Positions 22,227 through 31,689 of a stretch of 64,000 bases of DNA are shown here, piece after piece. The stretch spans positions 422,951 to 486,950 of the forward strand of contig CAUYUJ010002069.1 of NCBI GenBank assembly GCA_963575745.1. The letters run 5' to 3'. The notes under the pieces are model-generated. The model searched no databases and was not told the origin of the DNA. It saw only the letters and a program-made list of their open reading frames with translations. The position numbers and the translations under genes were made by a program. Position 1 is the stretch's first letter. Every line of letters starts with the position of its first letter. The DNA comes from Prorocentrum cordatum (Eukaryota; Sar; Dinophyceae; Prorocentrales; Prorocentraceae).

Positions 22227-22649
22227 GTTCCGCGATCTGTTTCTGCATCTGCGCGTTCTTCTCCTTCTACGCTCGCACCTGCCAGCTCCGAGTCGGGAGA
22301 GACTCGCGCGCGGACCTCAGCTCCGCCTCAAGTTTCTGCAGTTTCTCGTCGGCTGGCTCGCACTTGTACTCGCCGAGCTTTGCGAAGAACTCCTCGTCCC
22401 AAGACGCGGCCCACTGCGCCGAGCCTTGGTCCACCTTGTCCTCGCTCCCGCCTTGGGCGCCACTGCCGAGGCCTGCCTCCTGCGCAAGGGCGCGCACGAA
22501 CAGCTTCTTGTTGTACTCCGCGGAAGCCAACTCGGCGGCCAGGGTGGCCTCATTCTACTCGGCCCTGTACAGCTGCTCGCGGCATCGGAGAACGTTCGGC
22601 ACTGCTTGATTATGACACATGCTGACGTCTTGCCACGCCCCGCCAGCAC
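21916..22649 (-). pseudogene. LINE ORF1-like coiled-coil region
   Basis: Overlapping minus frames encode Ala/Glu/Arg/Lys-rich heptad-like sequence (DEEFFAKLGEYKCEPADEKL; then EQVQKEAGRLSAAKFAARAQ) with stops between. It lies between the zinc-finger protein and the endonuclease, where a coiled-coil ORF1 or ORF2 N-terminus would sit. Confidence 0.4.
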
Positions 22650-22677
22650 GTCTTACAGCTTCCTCTGCTGAAGTGGG

Positions 22678-23121
22678 TCATGAGGCGACCACGGAGCTCG
22701 AGTCTATTGTCGCCAGCTGCTGGAGCGACGGATTCTTGACTTGAACATCCGGTGTGGTGGTAATTAGCTGCGTGCGCATGGATTTCAGCTCCGAGGTTGC
22801 CGTAGCCTGAGACTGCAGTTCAGTGACGCCCTTGCCTACACCACCCTTGCCCTTGCCCTTCACTTTGACAGATTCAGCGCCAGGTGGAGCGAACTGGAGG
22901 TGGTTGTCGGTATGGACATCACTTGTGTTGCCCTGCTGTTTCTTGGGCGGTAGGTGTAGCGTGGCTGGGACGTAAGACCGCGAGCACTGGAACCCTTGCT
23001 GTTCCAAGACGTCATTCCATTCAGCCTGGTGGCATCCTGAGCACAGGCCCCAGGGGCGCGCAGGGTTCTTCCCCATTCCCCATGGGACAACCTTGCTTTC
23101 GCTGCACGGAACGATTAACAA
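22678..23121 (-). pseudogene. ORF1-like protein with N-terminal zinc finger
   Basis: 147 codons with WGLCSGCHQAEWNDVLEQQG then FQCSRS, a C-x2-C...C-x2-[C lost] finger similar in spacing to the zinc ribbon at 28,318-28,374. A Gly/Lys-rich linker (KVKGKGKGGVGKG) and a polar helix follow. It is probably the first protein of the minus-strand LINE. The Met at 23,121 is only the first in frame; the true start is unknown. Confidence 0.5.
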
Positions 23122-24650
23122 CGAGGCCAGGAGTCAGCGCACCCCCCAAGCATCACGTGGCGGCGCAGGCACTGGCCGAGGTGTGCGACAAAATGTGCAC
23201 CTCGAGCCGGTGTTGCTCGAGTGGAACAAGAAAAAGGGGGAGGAGAAGGAGGAGGAGGACGACGACGACGTCGTAGGAAGGAGGCGTCGCAGGGCCCCAA
23301 GAGTTCCCTGGGGGGTTCCTTGGAGGTTCCTGGAGGCCCCTGGAAGCCCAGGCGTAGCGAACAACATCGCCTCAGAGCCTTGACGATCAGGAGGAAGGCT
23401 TGCCAGGAGGAGGAGGAGGAGGACGAGGAGGAAGAGGAAGAGGTGGTGGTGGTGGTGGTGGTGAAGGAGGAGGAGGAGAAGGACAGGACAAGACAATCAC
23501 CAGAAGCTCCATCCGTTGTCTGGAGGGGATACTTCAAGTGCACTGTGCATTCCTGCAAATAGTGTCATTGGACAACGAGTTGAACGCCAAATGAATCTGG
23601 AGCGGAGAGCCAGGCGTGCCTAGACGCTGGGGTCGCGAGGCGTCAGGACGGTACCCTACGGAGTCATGCCGACTCCAGGGCACGTCCTCACGGTTCAACG
23701 CATGAGAGGACCGTAAGGGGCATTCTTGCATTTAAACCAGCACGCAACCAGCAAGGCGAGAGACACGGAGCAAGGGCCTACAGTGGCCCACGAGGAGGGG
23801 AGAGGGCCCATAGGCCTCGTTGTTCAGGAATGCAGTTCCTCAGAGATCGGAGGAAAGAAAGCGGCGACCGATTAGCAGCAAGCGTGTCGCACCAGGCTCT
23901 CCCTCAACGTTTCCAGCAGACGGACAGTCTAGGCAAAGTCGTGCTTGCAAAGAAGACCGTATAAACACATGCTGTTGCTACCACTGCTACTCATACCATG
24001 GTATTGCCATGCCATGCGTGCGCACCGCTTATCATGCTTGCTCACTGTAGCGTGCCAGGTACAGCATCCCGAGAGGATCGCAAGTCCTGTGACCACGCGA
24101 AAATTGAAGGAGCTTCATGCCTGCCTGGTCGTTCGTTTCCAGGTACAGCCTCTTCAGGATCACACACAGGGCAAACTCGGAACACCGCGCGATCAGCACC
24201 CGCAGCGACCGATGGAAGCCAAGGGTGGTACCCGTCTTGGGGGCAATCAGATGTGGAGTCACTGGATCAGGACCAGACATGGTGCCCAGATGTCAGTCCC
24301 CAAACAGTATCGGAATCACGTTGTAAGTAGTTAGTAGGGAGACCGCCATGTCTCCGAACGAGTGCGGTCGAACGTGTATCTACCCCTCCATCTTCTCGAG
24401 GATCGCCTGAATCTCGCGCTCGAGTAAGGTTGCTGGAACTCGCCCCTGCTTCCGGACCACGCGACCCACTCCTCTAAGAGATGCCCGTATCATGCACCGA
24501 ATAGTCGATTCCCGGAAGGCGAACGTCGGCTTCCACATTCCTCGTTGGGAGACCTTTCCCACATTGCCGAACAGCACCAGCTAGGACTTCTGGGTTGCTT
24601 CGTATCCGTTGCAATCGTCGTGCAAACCGCGCGATGCGCATCGCCGCTGA
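23122..24650. other. GGA-rich tract, then no gene recognised
   Basis: GGA and GGT triplets at 23,235-23,275 and 23,405-23,485. From 23.6 to 24.65 kb, minus frames 24,032-24,280 and 24,380-24,577 look protein-like (KTGTTLGFHRSLRVLIARCS; LEREIQAILEKMEG) but match no family I know. They could be upstream sequence of the minus-strand LINE or part of a host gene. Confidence 0.35.
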
Positions 24651-24654
24651 TCGA

Positions 24655-24745
24655 AAGAGGAGGAGGAGGAGGAGGAGGAGGAGGAGAAGGAGGAGGAGGA
24701 GGAGGAGGAGCAGGTGGGTGGGGAGTAGCAGGGTAACGAGGAGGA
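24655..24745. repeat. (GGA)n microsatellite
   Basis: About 60 bases of GGA followed by G-rich sequence. Confidence 0.9.
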
Positions 24746-25219
24746 TGAGATGAAGGATTGGATGTTGACTGAATCCCCACTCTGCCAAGTCGATTAGCGA
24801 GTCGCTCTTCTTCGGTTCTCGAGCGGGCATTGCGGTCGCAGATGCTCCCCTGGTAGATGGACAAAAAAGTGGAACCTTTGACTCTGCCCCCTCTCCTCTC
24901 CCCACATTCAAAGTTGTTCCCAGACATTCAAGAGCGCAGGCTTGAACGGACAAAAGAAGTGGAACGCCCGGGGCCTCCACCACGCCGGAGCCCAACTTTG
25001 AGTCGGGGGGAAGAGGGGGGACGAACATGGTATCGACGACGAGGGGGTTCCACTTTTTGGTCCCCTTACCGTCCCTTCCGCGGCCGCCCTGCCTCTCTCT
25101 CCCTTGCCCACTGCAGTGCGCAATTCGCTGCCCGGCGCCCCTGGGCCCCTCGACCGACCCCGCGCGCTCGCCGAATTCGTGACAAGATGTGTTGCTGAAG
25201 GGGTATTGTCCCCCCCCTC

Positions 25220-25460
25220 GAGGCTGATGAGAGGAAAGCAGTCGGGGGCGGCAAAGAGGGGGTTGATGACCAGGGTGTGTGTGTGGATGATATCATGGCG
25301 AGGGCCATGATATCTCCCCAGATTTCATGGCGCCTCTTCTTACGTCAGTGCGTCCCCGGCCCCCCCCCCCTGGGCCGCGCACATGCCGCCGGCCATGACT
25401 TGCAGCCCCCCCTCTTGGACGCCCCCCTCTTGGACGCCCCCGAAGGAGGGATGGAAGGAT
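25220..25460. repeat. Dispersed ~220-bp repeat, copy 1
   Basis: Contains 'CGGCAAAGAG', 'TGATATCATGGCGAGGGCC', 'CAGATTTCATGGCGCCTC', 'TTCTTACGTCAGTGCG' and 'CTTGGACGCCCCCCTC'. Each recurs in order and orientation at 51,950-52,170. The 'ATCATGGCGAGGGCCATGAT' core is a palindrome. Confidence 0.8.
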
Positions 25461-26890
25461 CGAGGAGAGGGGGGAGGGAGGAGCAGGGAAAGGAGGTCGA
25501 GAGCTTGGATGCCCCGCGGCCGCTAGCCATCTCCAGCCGCGGCGCAGTCCTGGCCCTGGCGATAAGCACGGCCGTCATAGCCTTCCTTACCTCGCCTCCT
25601 GCTCTTCCGCCGCCGCCCGCCCGCCTTCCGATTCCTCAGGCCAGAGTGTTGCCGCCGCGTCGTGGCTCCCATGGATGTTCTGGATCTGCCGCCCTCTCCC
25701 CTCCTCCACTCCCCCCCCTCCCTCCTCGCCCTCCGTCCCTCCGCCCCTCGTCCCCGGCTCCCTGCCGTCGCCTGGCTCCTTTTTCCCTGCCCCTGCAGTG
25801 ATTGCTCGTCCACCCGTCCCCCTTTCCCCTGGCACACTCCTTGCTTCCGATGTTATATTTCATTATGCTTATGAGTGGTGTGTCTGATCTTTCCCAGCTG
25901 GCGCGTCGAGCCCTGCGTCCTTCCGCGACGTTCATAGCCATCAATGCTGCCGGGCATGGGCGAGCGACGGCCGCGAGCGATGTTAGGATTCAAGCCATGG
26001 CAGAAGCGGCGGGCAGGGACTCGCCGCTCCGGCGTATTGTCACCACCCTCTGGAGCGCTTCCTCCCCCTCGTCATGACCATCGTGTTCCTCTGCGTCTTT
26101 TTCTCCATCTGCATGCTGTTGAACACTTTCACACGGGCTACCTGGTGGCCTTCGCCTCCGCCGTGGCTTAGGGTCTTCGCCATGTTCGTGTTCTGAGCCT
26201 AGCATGTGTTTTTATTTTGTCTTTGGCGCATCGTGCGCCTGATTTGCCCCTCCCTCCTCCTCCTCCTCCTCCTCCTCCTCCTCCTCCTCCTCCTCCTTCG
26301 GTCGTCTCCTCTTCCTCTCGTTACCGGTGCTTTTCGCCTTATGGGATGGGCAAGGGTTTAAACGGCGGGTGTGCGTGACAGCTGTTTTGAACTCCCGTGC
26401 TGTCCACTCCCCCGTCGTCGTCCTCCTCCTCCTCCTCGCTCCTCGTCCTCCTCCTCCCTCCTCGTCCTCCTAGCCCGCTCGCCCAGGCAATCATTGTCAC
26501 TCCTTGTGTTGGCATCTGTCTGTCGAGTGGCGGCAGGACTTGTCCGCCCTGACCGGTGCCCGCAGCAAGCAGCTACAGAGTCGCGCCGACGAGTTCACCC
26601 CGGACCGGTGCGATTTGTTTTCTCTGGGTTCCACTTGCACGCCTTCGAATCGCACGTTTGATATTGTCTAGTTCACCTGAGGCGTAAAACAAAATCCTCC
26701 CTTCCTCCCCTCCTCGCCTTGTCCCTTCGCCCCTCGTCTCCGACTCCCTGCCGTCGCCATGTTCCATTTTCCCTGCTCCTGCATTCCTTACTCGTCCACC
26801 CGTGTCCCCTGCCTCTCCACCCTCCCCTCGGATGCGTCAGCCGGCACGTCTTCCTCTGATCCCTCCTCCCTTTCCCTCCCTTTCCCGGTC
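25460..26890. other. Pyrimidine-rich DNA with an internal duplication
   Basis: No gene is recognised. A (CCT)n run lies at 26,250-26,297. About 130 bases at 25,715-25,845 recur with ~80% identity by eye at 26,695-26,830 (shared words CCCTCCTCGCC, GACTCCCTGCCGTCGCC and CTCGTCCACCCGT). Confidence 0.55.
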
Positions 26891-26906
26891 AGGATTTTTG
26901 GCTCAG
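26885..26906 (+). other. Diverged spliced-leader-like sequence
   Basis: CCGGTCAGGATTTTTGGCTC, then AG, resembles the DinoSL (CCGTAGCCATTTTGGCTCAA...). It has an extra T and a lost A at the 3' end, and ATG follows two bases later. Similarity is weaker than at 28,065 and chance cannot be excluded. Confidence 0.35.
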
Positions 26907-28050
26907 CATGACCCTCCGCTGGTTTAGGCCCGCCACGCTTCAGCGCGGCACGCTATCCACGCCCCGGTCCCAAAACGTCACAGTCAGCAACCTTCCCCAG
27001 CCTCCCGCCCAGCGGAGAGGAGCGACACGGTATCAACTCGCAGGGCATAGCGTGTCGCTGGGGCCGCCGCCGCGCCACGGTGAGGACAAGTTTTTGGCCG
27101 CATTCCCTTTTCGCACCTTGCTCATCAAAAGTTGTCCTTCCCCTATTGCTGCTCCCCTAGGATACCAATCGTCTATAGCTGTTCTCCGTCATCGCCCTTC
27201 TCCTCTCTCCATGTCTTCTCTTCACTGTTTCCTGTTTGTCTTGTCACGTCCGCATTCCATGCTTGTCTCCGTCAACTCATCCTCTCATCCTCCCCTCTTC
27301 TGTCCCGTGCCTCCCAGCATTTCCGAGAGCCAGGAACACTCCTTTCGCGCGGCTGGGCCCAAGTTTTGCATTCCGCTCGAGAGGCGAGGCTTCAAGACGA
27401 CATCGCAAGGAGCGGGGCGAGCTTGACAGGGGACGTGGGGGAAAGGGCGGGGGGGGGGAGGCGCATACGGAAACAAGAAGATCCGAGGCGGGGATTTGTC
27501 CATAACCAGCTCTTGGAGGATCCATGTTCGCGGACCCCACAGGCGGTGGATATGGACATAGGCCCCCGGGGCCAAACTATATCATTATCCACCACCCGCT
27601 GGGTCCCCAGGCCGTCGGTTCCCAGGCGGTGGAATGCGGATAAATCCCCGCCTCGCAGAAGACAAGGACTGGGGAGAGCGGGGGCAGGGCGGAAGGAGCA
27701 GATTGCGGACGCAGGGGGGGCTTGCGAAGGAGATGGGGAGAGGGGAAGCGGAAGGTGGCCTGGAGCGCCACCCAGCGGGAGGGGCAGGTATTGTGCTGGT
27801 TGGGGTGAGTCACTGACCTCCTCCGCCCTGGGAAATAGAACATAGAAGTAGAAAGCGACGAGAGAGTGAGAGAGAAGGAACGAAAGAAAGAGAGAAAGAA
27901 AGAGAGAGAGAGAGAAGGGGGGGAGGGGGGGGAGGGGGAGGGGGATCAATGTTGAGGGAGGGCGGGTCTGCCCTTGCCCTTTCCCCCTCTCAGCATCTCA
28001 CCTCTCCTTCCCCATCTCCTTTTCCTTCTCCTTCTCCTCGCACCACCTCC
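26907..28050. other. No gene recognised; GA-rich tract at 27,845-27,950
   Basis: Open frame 26,908-27,426 (plus) follows the leader-like sequence but has no recognisable domain. G- and A-rich low complexity lies at 27,845-27,950, then pyrimidine-rich DNA up to the spliced-leader relic. Confidence 0.4.
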
Positions 28051-28053
28051 CCC

Positions 28054-28066
28054 CCTCCCTTCCTCC
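28054..28066. repeat. Candidate target-site duplication, left copy
   Basis: CCTCCCTTCCTCC, identical to 30,976-30,988. It abuts the spliced-leader relic on one side as its partner abuts the A-run. Low complexity weakens the inference. Confidence 0.5.
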
Positions 28067-28086
28067 CGTAGCCATGTTGGCTCAAG
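28065..28086 (+). other. Dinoflagellate spliced-leader (DinoSL) relic
   Basis: CCGTAGCCATGTTGGCTCAA plus a final G (28,066-28,086) matches the 22-nt DinoSL at every position except one T-to-G change; the first base (D in the consensus) is C. DinoSL is added to nuclear mRNAs by trans-splicing. Its presence in genomic DNA, ahead of a coding region and next to a possible target duplication, indicates a reverse-transcribed, reinserted mature mRNA. Confidence 0.85.
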
Positions 28087-28257
28087 TCTCACGGAGCTTA
28101 CCTCCCGTGGGTCCCGATTCCAGAGGCTCGAGGCCGAGGTGGAAGGGCAGCCCCTTCCCTAGGCCTGGCTGCCTCGGTCCAGCTTCGTGAGCTCCTGGCG
28201 GAGCCACACCATCGTTCGCTCCTGGCGGGGCAGGCTCTCAGTCCTTCGGCATTGCGC

Positions 28258-29172
28258 ATGGGTGGCAATGGAAACAGGGGTGAGCAGTCTGGAGGCCAAA
28301 AGCAGCGATACGCCAAGTGTCGCTCGTGTGGCTACAAGTAGAACTGGGGGAAGAATACGGGTTGCCACAGCTGCGGGCGGGCCTTGCAGCCAGCTCGGTC
28401 GCAGGAACGCCCGCCTTCGGGGGCCTGGGGCCCAGGCGGAGCCGGCGTGCGCGGCCACAGCCGTCCCCGTGGCAAGGGTGCCAAGGACGCGCTGCCCACG
28501 CAGGAGGAACGCTGCCCACGCAGGAGGAACTCTTGCGGCAGTTGCAGGCCACCCCTCCTGCGGACGCTGATCGTGCCACCGTCACCCAGGTCGACCAGCT
28601 GGCCCTCACGCTGGTGCCGCCCCCGCCCGAGCAGCACCCCGACGTGGCGCTCAACCAGGCGCGGGCGCGGGCGCGGCGCGCCGAGGCGGCCCTCAAACGC
28701 TCCCTCCAGGCGGTCAGGGACGCTGGGGACTGGCTGGAGTGCAAGCGGCGCGAGCAGGAGGAGGCCATCCTCGAGGTCGCCGGGGCCGACGCCGAGGCCG
28801 AGGCGGCCTACGCCAAGGCTGCCCCGGCGGGCCAGGTCGCGGCGGCGCCTGCTGAGGCCGCGGAGCCGCCCGTGGCCAAGCAGGGGGCGGCCTTCGACCT
28901 CTCCAAGCTGCTCTCCGAGGCGGTGGGTGTCATGGAGGCCCAGGCGGGGGCGACGTTCGACCTCGAGGGGCTCGACATCTCTGAGGATGAGACGAAGCAT
29001 TCGAGCAGCAGGTCACTTCCTTCGTCGACCAGCTGCAGTCGCAGGTCCAGAAGCACTTCGGCTGGGCGCCGGCTGCGTGGGAAGGCCGCCACGAGGAGCT
29101 GATGCAGCAGGCCTGGAGGCGGGCCTCGGGCGCGGCCGCGCAGGCGAAGCCTGGCCGCAGCCTCTGGAAAAG
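28258..29172 (+). pseudogene. ORF1-like zinc-ribbon and coiled-coil protein
   Basis: ATG at 28,258 begins MGGNGNRGEQSGGQKQRYAK, then a zinc ribbon C-x2-C-x11-C-x2-C (28,318, 28,327, 28,363, 28,372) interrupted by TAG at 28,339-28,341, where GY-K-[W]-NWG would be usual. A perfect 20-bp tandem duplication (28,491-28,530) shifts the frame by two. The protein continues in the new frame as an Ala/Glu/Gln-rich helix (LALTLVPPPPEQHPDVALNQ; EEAILEVAGADAEAEAAYAK) and ends with DLEGLDISEDE. A one-base loss near 28,998-29,003 moves it again into EQQVTSFVDQLQSQVQKHFG. Its role in LINEs is probably RNA binding. Confidence 0.6.
28491..28530 (+). repeat. 20-bp tandem duplication causing a frameshift
   Basis: GCTGCCCACGCAGGAGGAAC occurs twice back to back. 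Removing one copy would place the zinc-ribbon frame and the downstream helix frame in phase, which explains this frameshift exactly. Confidence 0.85.
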
Positions 29173-29740
29173 CATAAGAGGTCATGCTTCTGCCGTGCTT
29201 GCCGCTCTCCGTTGTATGTCGTGGAGTTGGCCCTCGTTCTCGGTTTTTCGGGACCACCTGGGGGAGTGTTGGGACCTTCGCCGCGTCGCTCCCACCAGTC
29301 TCGACAAGTTGATTTTTGCCTGGCTTGAATTTGTCGAGCTTTCGGCCTGGGCCGCCGCCGGAAGCTGTGGGATTGCTCGGCCCTTTCTGGAGCCCGTCAG
29401 GGCTCTCCTCCGCCGCAAGGCTAACCGATCGCCGCAGAGGAGATCGGCTATCCTCGCTTACCTCGGGCGCGATTTCTGGACTCAAGAAAAAGTCTTGCGG
29501 GTGGGCCCTGGGGCCGGCAGGTCCTGCCAGGCGCGCGGCTTCGAGGTGGGCTGCCAGCACCACCGCATGCGCCGTTGTCTTTGTCAGGAAGCCGCTCGGG
29601 CAGAAACAGCCGAGGCGGAAAATCTCCAAGGGATCGTGCATCGAGCTGAGACCACCTCCTCGGACTCTCCTCTCTTCTCGCGTGGTATCGTCGAGCGCCC
29701 CTTGGAAGATCCCTTCCTAGACTGCACGCCCGCCCAGGAG
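29173..29740 (+). other. Unassigned part of the leader-headed element
   Basis: The main frame (29,102-30,781) is open through here but I recognise no domain. The sequence encodes 'TSLDKLIFAWLEFVELSAW' and a basic stretch. Expected LINE endonuclease and RT motifs (GDFN, YxDD) are absent. Confidence 0.4.
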
Positions 29741-30265
29741 GGGCTTAACCCCAGTTTTGAAAACCCGCCCCCGGTCAGCGGCTGGGCCTGCTCCGGCGGC
29801 TCGGGCAAGGGCCCGCCAGGGCTCAAGAGTTTTGGTTGGGGGGTTATTTTTCTGGACCAGGAGGGGGCCGTGGCTCGGGCCATGCATGGCTCCCCCCCTG
29901 GGCTCCGATGCCAGGCGTCTGTTCTCCGTGCCGAGATTCATGGTGTGATGAAGACCCTCGAATGCGCCGCCCCTCCCCTCCGAGTCGGTATCGATAGCAG
30001 CACCGTCATCCGAGGTTTGGGGCGTGGTCGCAAGTGGTGTTGCTCTCCCAAGCGGCCTCGCGCCGATCTCTGGGACCGCGTCTGGTTCTTGCTCCAGGAA
30101 GGTTCTCCTGGGGACGGCGATGTTGCCTTTGTGAAAGTTCGTGCCCACGCCCGTGGGCCTCGGGACGACTCCCATGAGGCGGAGCTCGATTTCCAGGGGA
30201 ACCAGTTAGCTGACGCGGAGGCCAAGGCGGGTGCCGATCTGCAGACGATTCCCCAGTGGAAGAGC
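29741..30265 (+). pseudogene. LINE RNase H domain lacking the first catalytic Asp
   Basis: In the 29,102-30,781 frame: CSGGSGKG...FGWGVIFLD begins the fold, SVLRAEIHGV carries the Glu (29,933-29,935), VGIDSSTVI the second Asp (29,993-29,995), FVKVRAHA the His and GNQLADAEAK the last Asp (30,212-30,214). The first Asp, expected in 'TDGSG', reads SGGSG (29,792-29,806), so GGC replaces GAC. The domain identity is clear, but two-metal catalysis should be lost. Confidence 0.75.
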
Positions 30266-30429
30266 GCCACCTGGACCTCGCGGTCCGATGAGGTGCAGGG
30301 GGTGCTCAGTCTGGTGGCGGGGGTGACTGTTCGGACGGGGGGCTTCGAGGATTCCACGGGGAGGCCCGCCGCATGCTCCGTCGGGCCCCGTCAGCTCCGC
30401 CAAGGCCCACCAGCGGGGGAGAAAGCCCA

Positions 30430-30858
30430 CGCCCTGGTCTGGTCTCGGGGGGCCTGGAGGTGCACGGTCTGCTGTAGGTATGCCTTGTCCCCCAAGACCA
30501 AGCGGGCCCTGAGGCGCAAGCCGTGTAAGGGGAAGGTTCGGGTGGACCGTCGTATCGTCGTGGAGCGGGGGGGGAGCACCTTATCCCACCAGCCCTGCGC
30601 GGTGAGGCCCTCGGCCATGATTTGCACCGCGCGGGCCAATTTGCCTTCTGCGATCGGTGCGGTGTCTTTTCGAACGACCGGGGATGTAAGTTGGTTCAGG
30701 CGTGCGGCGGTCGGCCCGCCAACGCGATCGCCGACTATCGCCACTCGCTCCTGCGCCGACGCAGACACCCTCACAACGTGAAGCTCTTCTTGGGCGAGGC
30801 GTGCCGCTCACTCTTACACTGTGAGCGGGATGCCTACTGGGAGAGCTCGCTGGACTGA
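30430..30858 (+). pseudogene. C-terminal Cys-finger region, frameshifted
   Basis: The upstream frame reads HALVWSRGAWRCTVCCRYALSPKTKRA (a C-x2-C pair). The distal part lies in another frame and reads FAFCDRCGVFSNDRGCKLVQACGG then RP, ending at TGA 30,856-30,858. A run of eight G at 30,567-30,574 lies at the frame change and is the likely slip site. This double finger closes dinoflagellate LINE ORFs and resembles the degraded one at 14.2-14.3 kb. Confidence 0.6.
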
Positions 30859-30975
30859 GGAGTGGTCGGGCGAATAATGGCATGGCACCTTCTCAGTGTG
30901 CCCGCCCGTCCACGAATTTTGCCTGAAGGCTGACTAAGGCAAGGTGGTGCCAGGTTGGTTCTAGCGGCAAAAAGT

Positions 30976-30988
30976 CCTCCCTTCCTCC
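30976..30988. repeat. Candidate target-site duplication, right copy
   Basis: CCTCCCTTCCTCC, identical to 28,054-28,066, just after the short A-run. Confidence 0.5.
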
Positions 30989-31109
30989 ATCCTCTCCTTC
31001 TTCCGCGTCATCCTGCCCTCTGCTCCCTCTTTATCCCCCCACATCCTACGTCTCTCGCCTCCTACCTCCCCATATCATCCCTCCTCCCCCTCCCCATCCT
31101 TGTAAAGGG

Positions 31110-31680
31110 CTTCAAGCTTGCTGGAGAGAGGGAGAGAGGTGGGTGTGGAGGAGGAGGGGGAGAAGGAGGAGGAGGAGGAGGAGGACAGGGAGGAGGATTG
31201 TAATGGAGAGGAGGCTCAGGATTGGAATGGGGAGGAAGAATAGGATGAAGAGGGGCACTTGAGGAGGGGGAGCATCAGCAATCGGAGGATGATGAGGACG
31301 ATGAGAAGGGCGAGGGGCGACAGGGAAGAGGGAAGACGCGGATGAGACGAAGAGGAGGATGAAGATGAAGAGGATGGTGAAGAGGAGGACGAGAAGAGGA
31401 ATATTGTGATATTGGTGAAGAGGACTAGGATGATGAAGATAACACGGATGCTGAAAAGGAGGATGAGAAGAGGAAGAGGGTGGGGACGCTGAAGAGGATG
31501 AGGATGGCCAGGATGACGAGTTCGGGATGGGGGAGGAGGAAAGGCGAGGAGGAGAACGCCGGGAGGAGCAGGCGGCGGATGGGCAGAGCACGAGGGGGAG
31601 AGAGGGGAGAGATGAGAGATCTGCGGAGGTAGGAGGAGTATTAGAGAGAGAGAGAGAGAGAGAGAGATGGACAACCAAAA
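31110..31680. repeat. GGA/GAT-rich purine tract, ending in (GA)n
   Basis: About 570 bases of interrupted GGA, GAT and GAA, closing with (GA)n at 31,642-31,668. Leu- and Ser-rich minus frames are artefacts. Confidence 0.85.
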
Positions 31681-31689
31681 AACAAACAC

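Larger units (their letters stand above)
14180..23121 (-). mobile_element. Near-full-length decayed LINE, split by a nested insertion
   Basis: Read on the minus strand, the domains run in the order expected of a dinoflagellate LINE: zinc-finger ORF1-like protein (23.1-22.7 kb), coiled coil (22.6-22.0), APE-type endonuclease (21.85-21.34, resuming 19.42-19.10), RT (17.36-16.4), post-RT region with zinc finger (16.3-15.6), RNase H (15.6-14.9) and C-terminal zinc finger (14.33-14.18). The interval 19,422-21,326 is a later plus-strand insertion with a 14-bp target duplication. Many frameshifts, stops and small palindromic insertions (18,096-18,241; 17,374-17,440) make it non-functional. The 5' end, 3' end and own target duplication are not resolved. 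Confidence 0.75.
28067..30975 (+). mobile_element. Retro-inserted, leader-headed LINE-type transcript lacking RT
   Basis: Begins with the DinoSL relic and ends with CAAAAAGT before 30,976. Candidate 13-bp direct repeats flank it. It encodes an ORF1-like zinc-ribbon/coiled-coil protein, an unassigned segment, RNase H and two C-terminal Cys fingers, but the ~600 bases between the first protein and RNase H have no room for endonuclease plus RT. It may be an internally deleted, possibly spliced, non-autonomous copy of a LINE like that at 14-23 kb. One stop, at least three frameshifts and a lost catalytic Asp show it is dead. Confidence 0.65.

Noticed and set aside
24032-24577. Candidate host gene on the minus strand
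   Set aside because: Protein-like but short, in two separate frames with stops between, and no recognisable motif.
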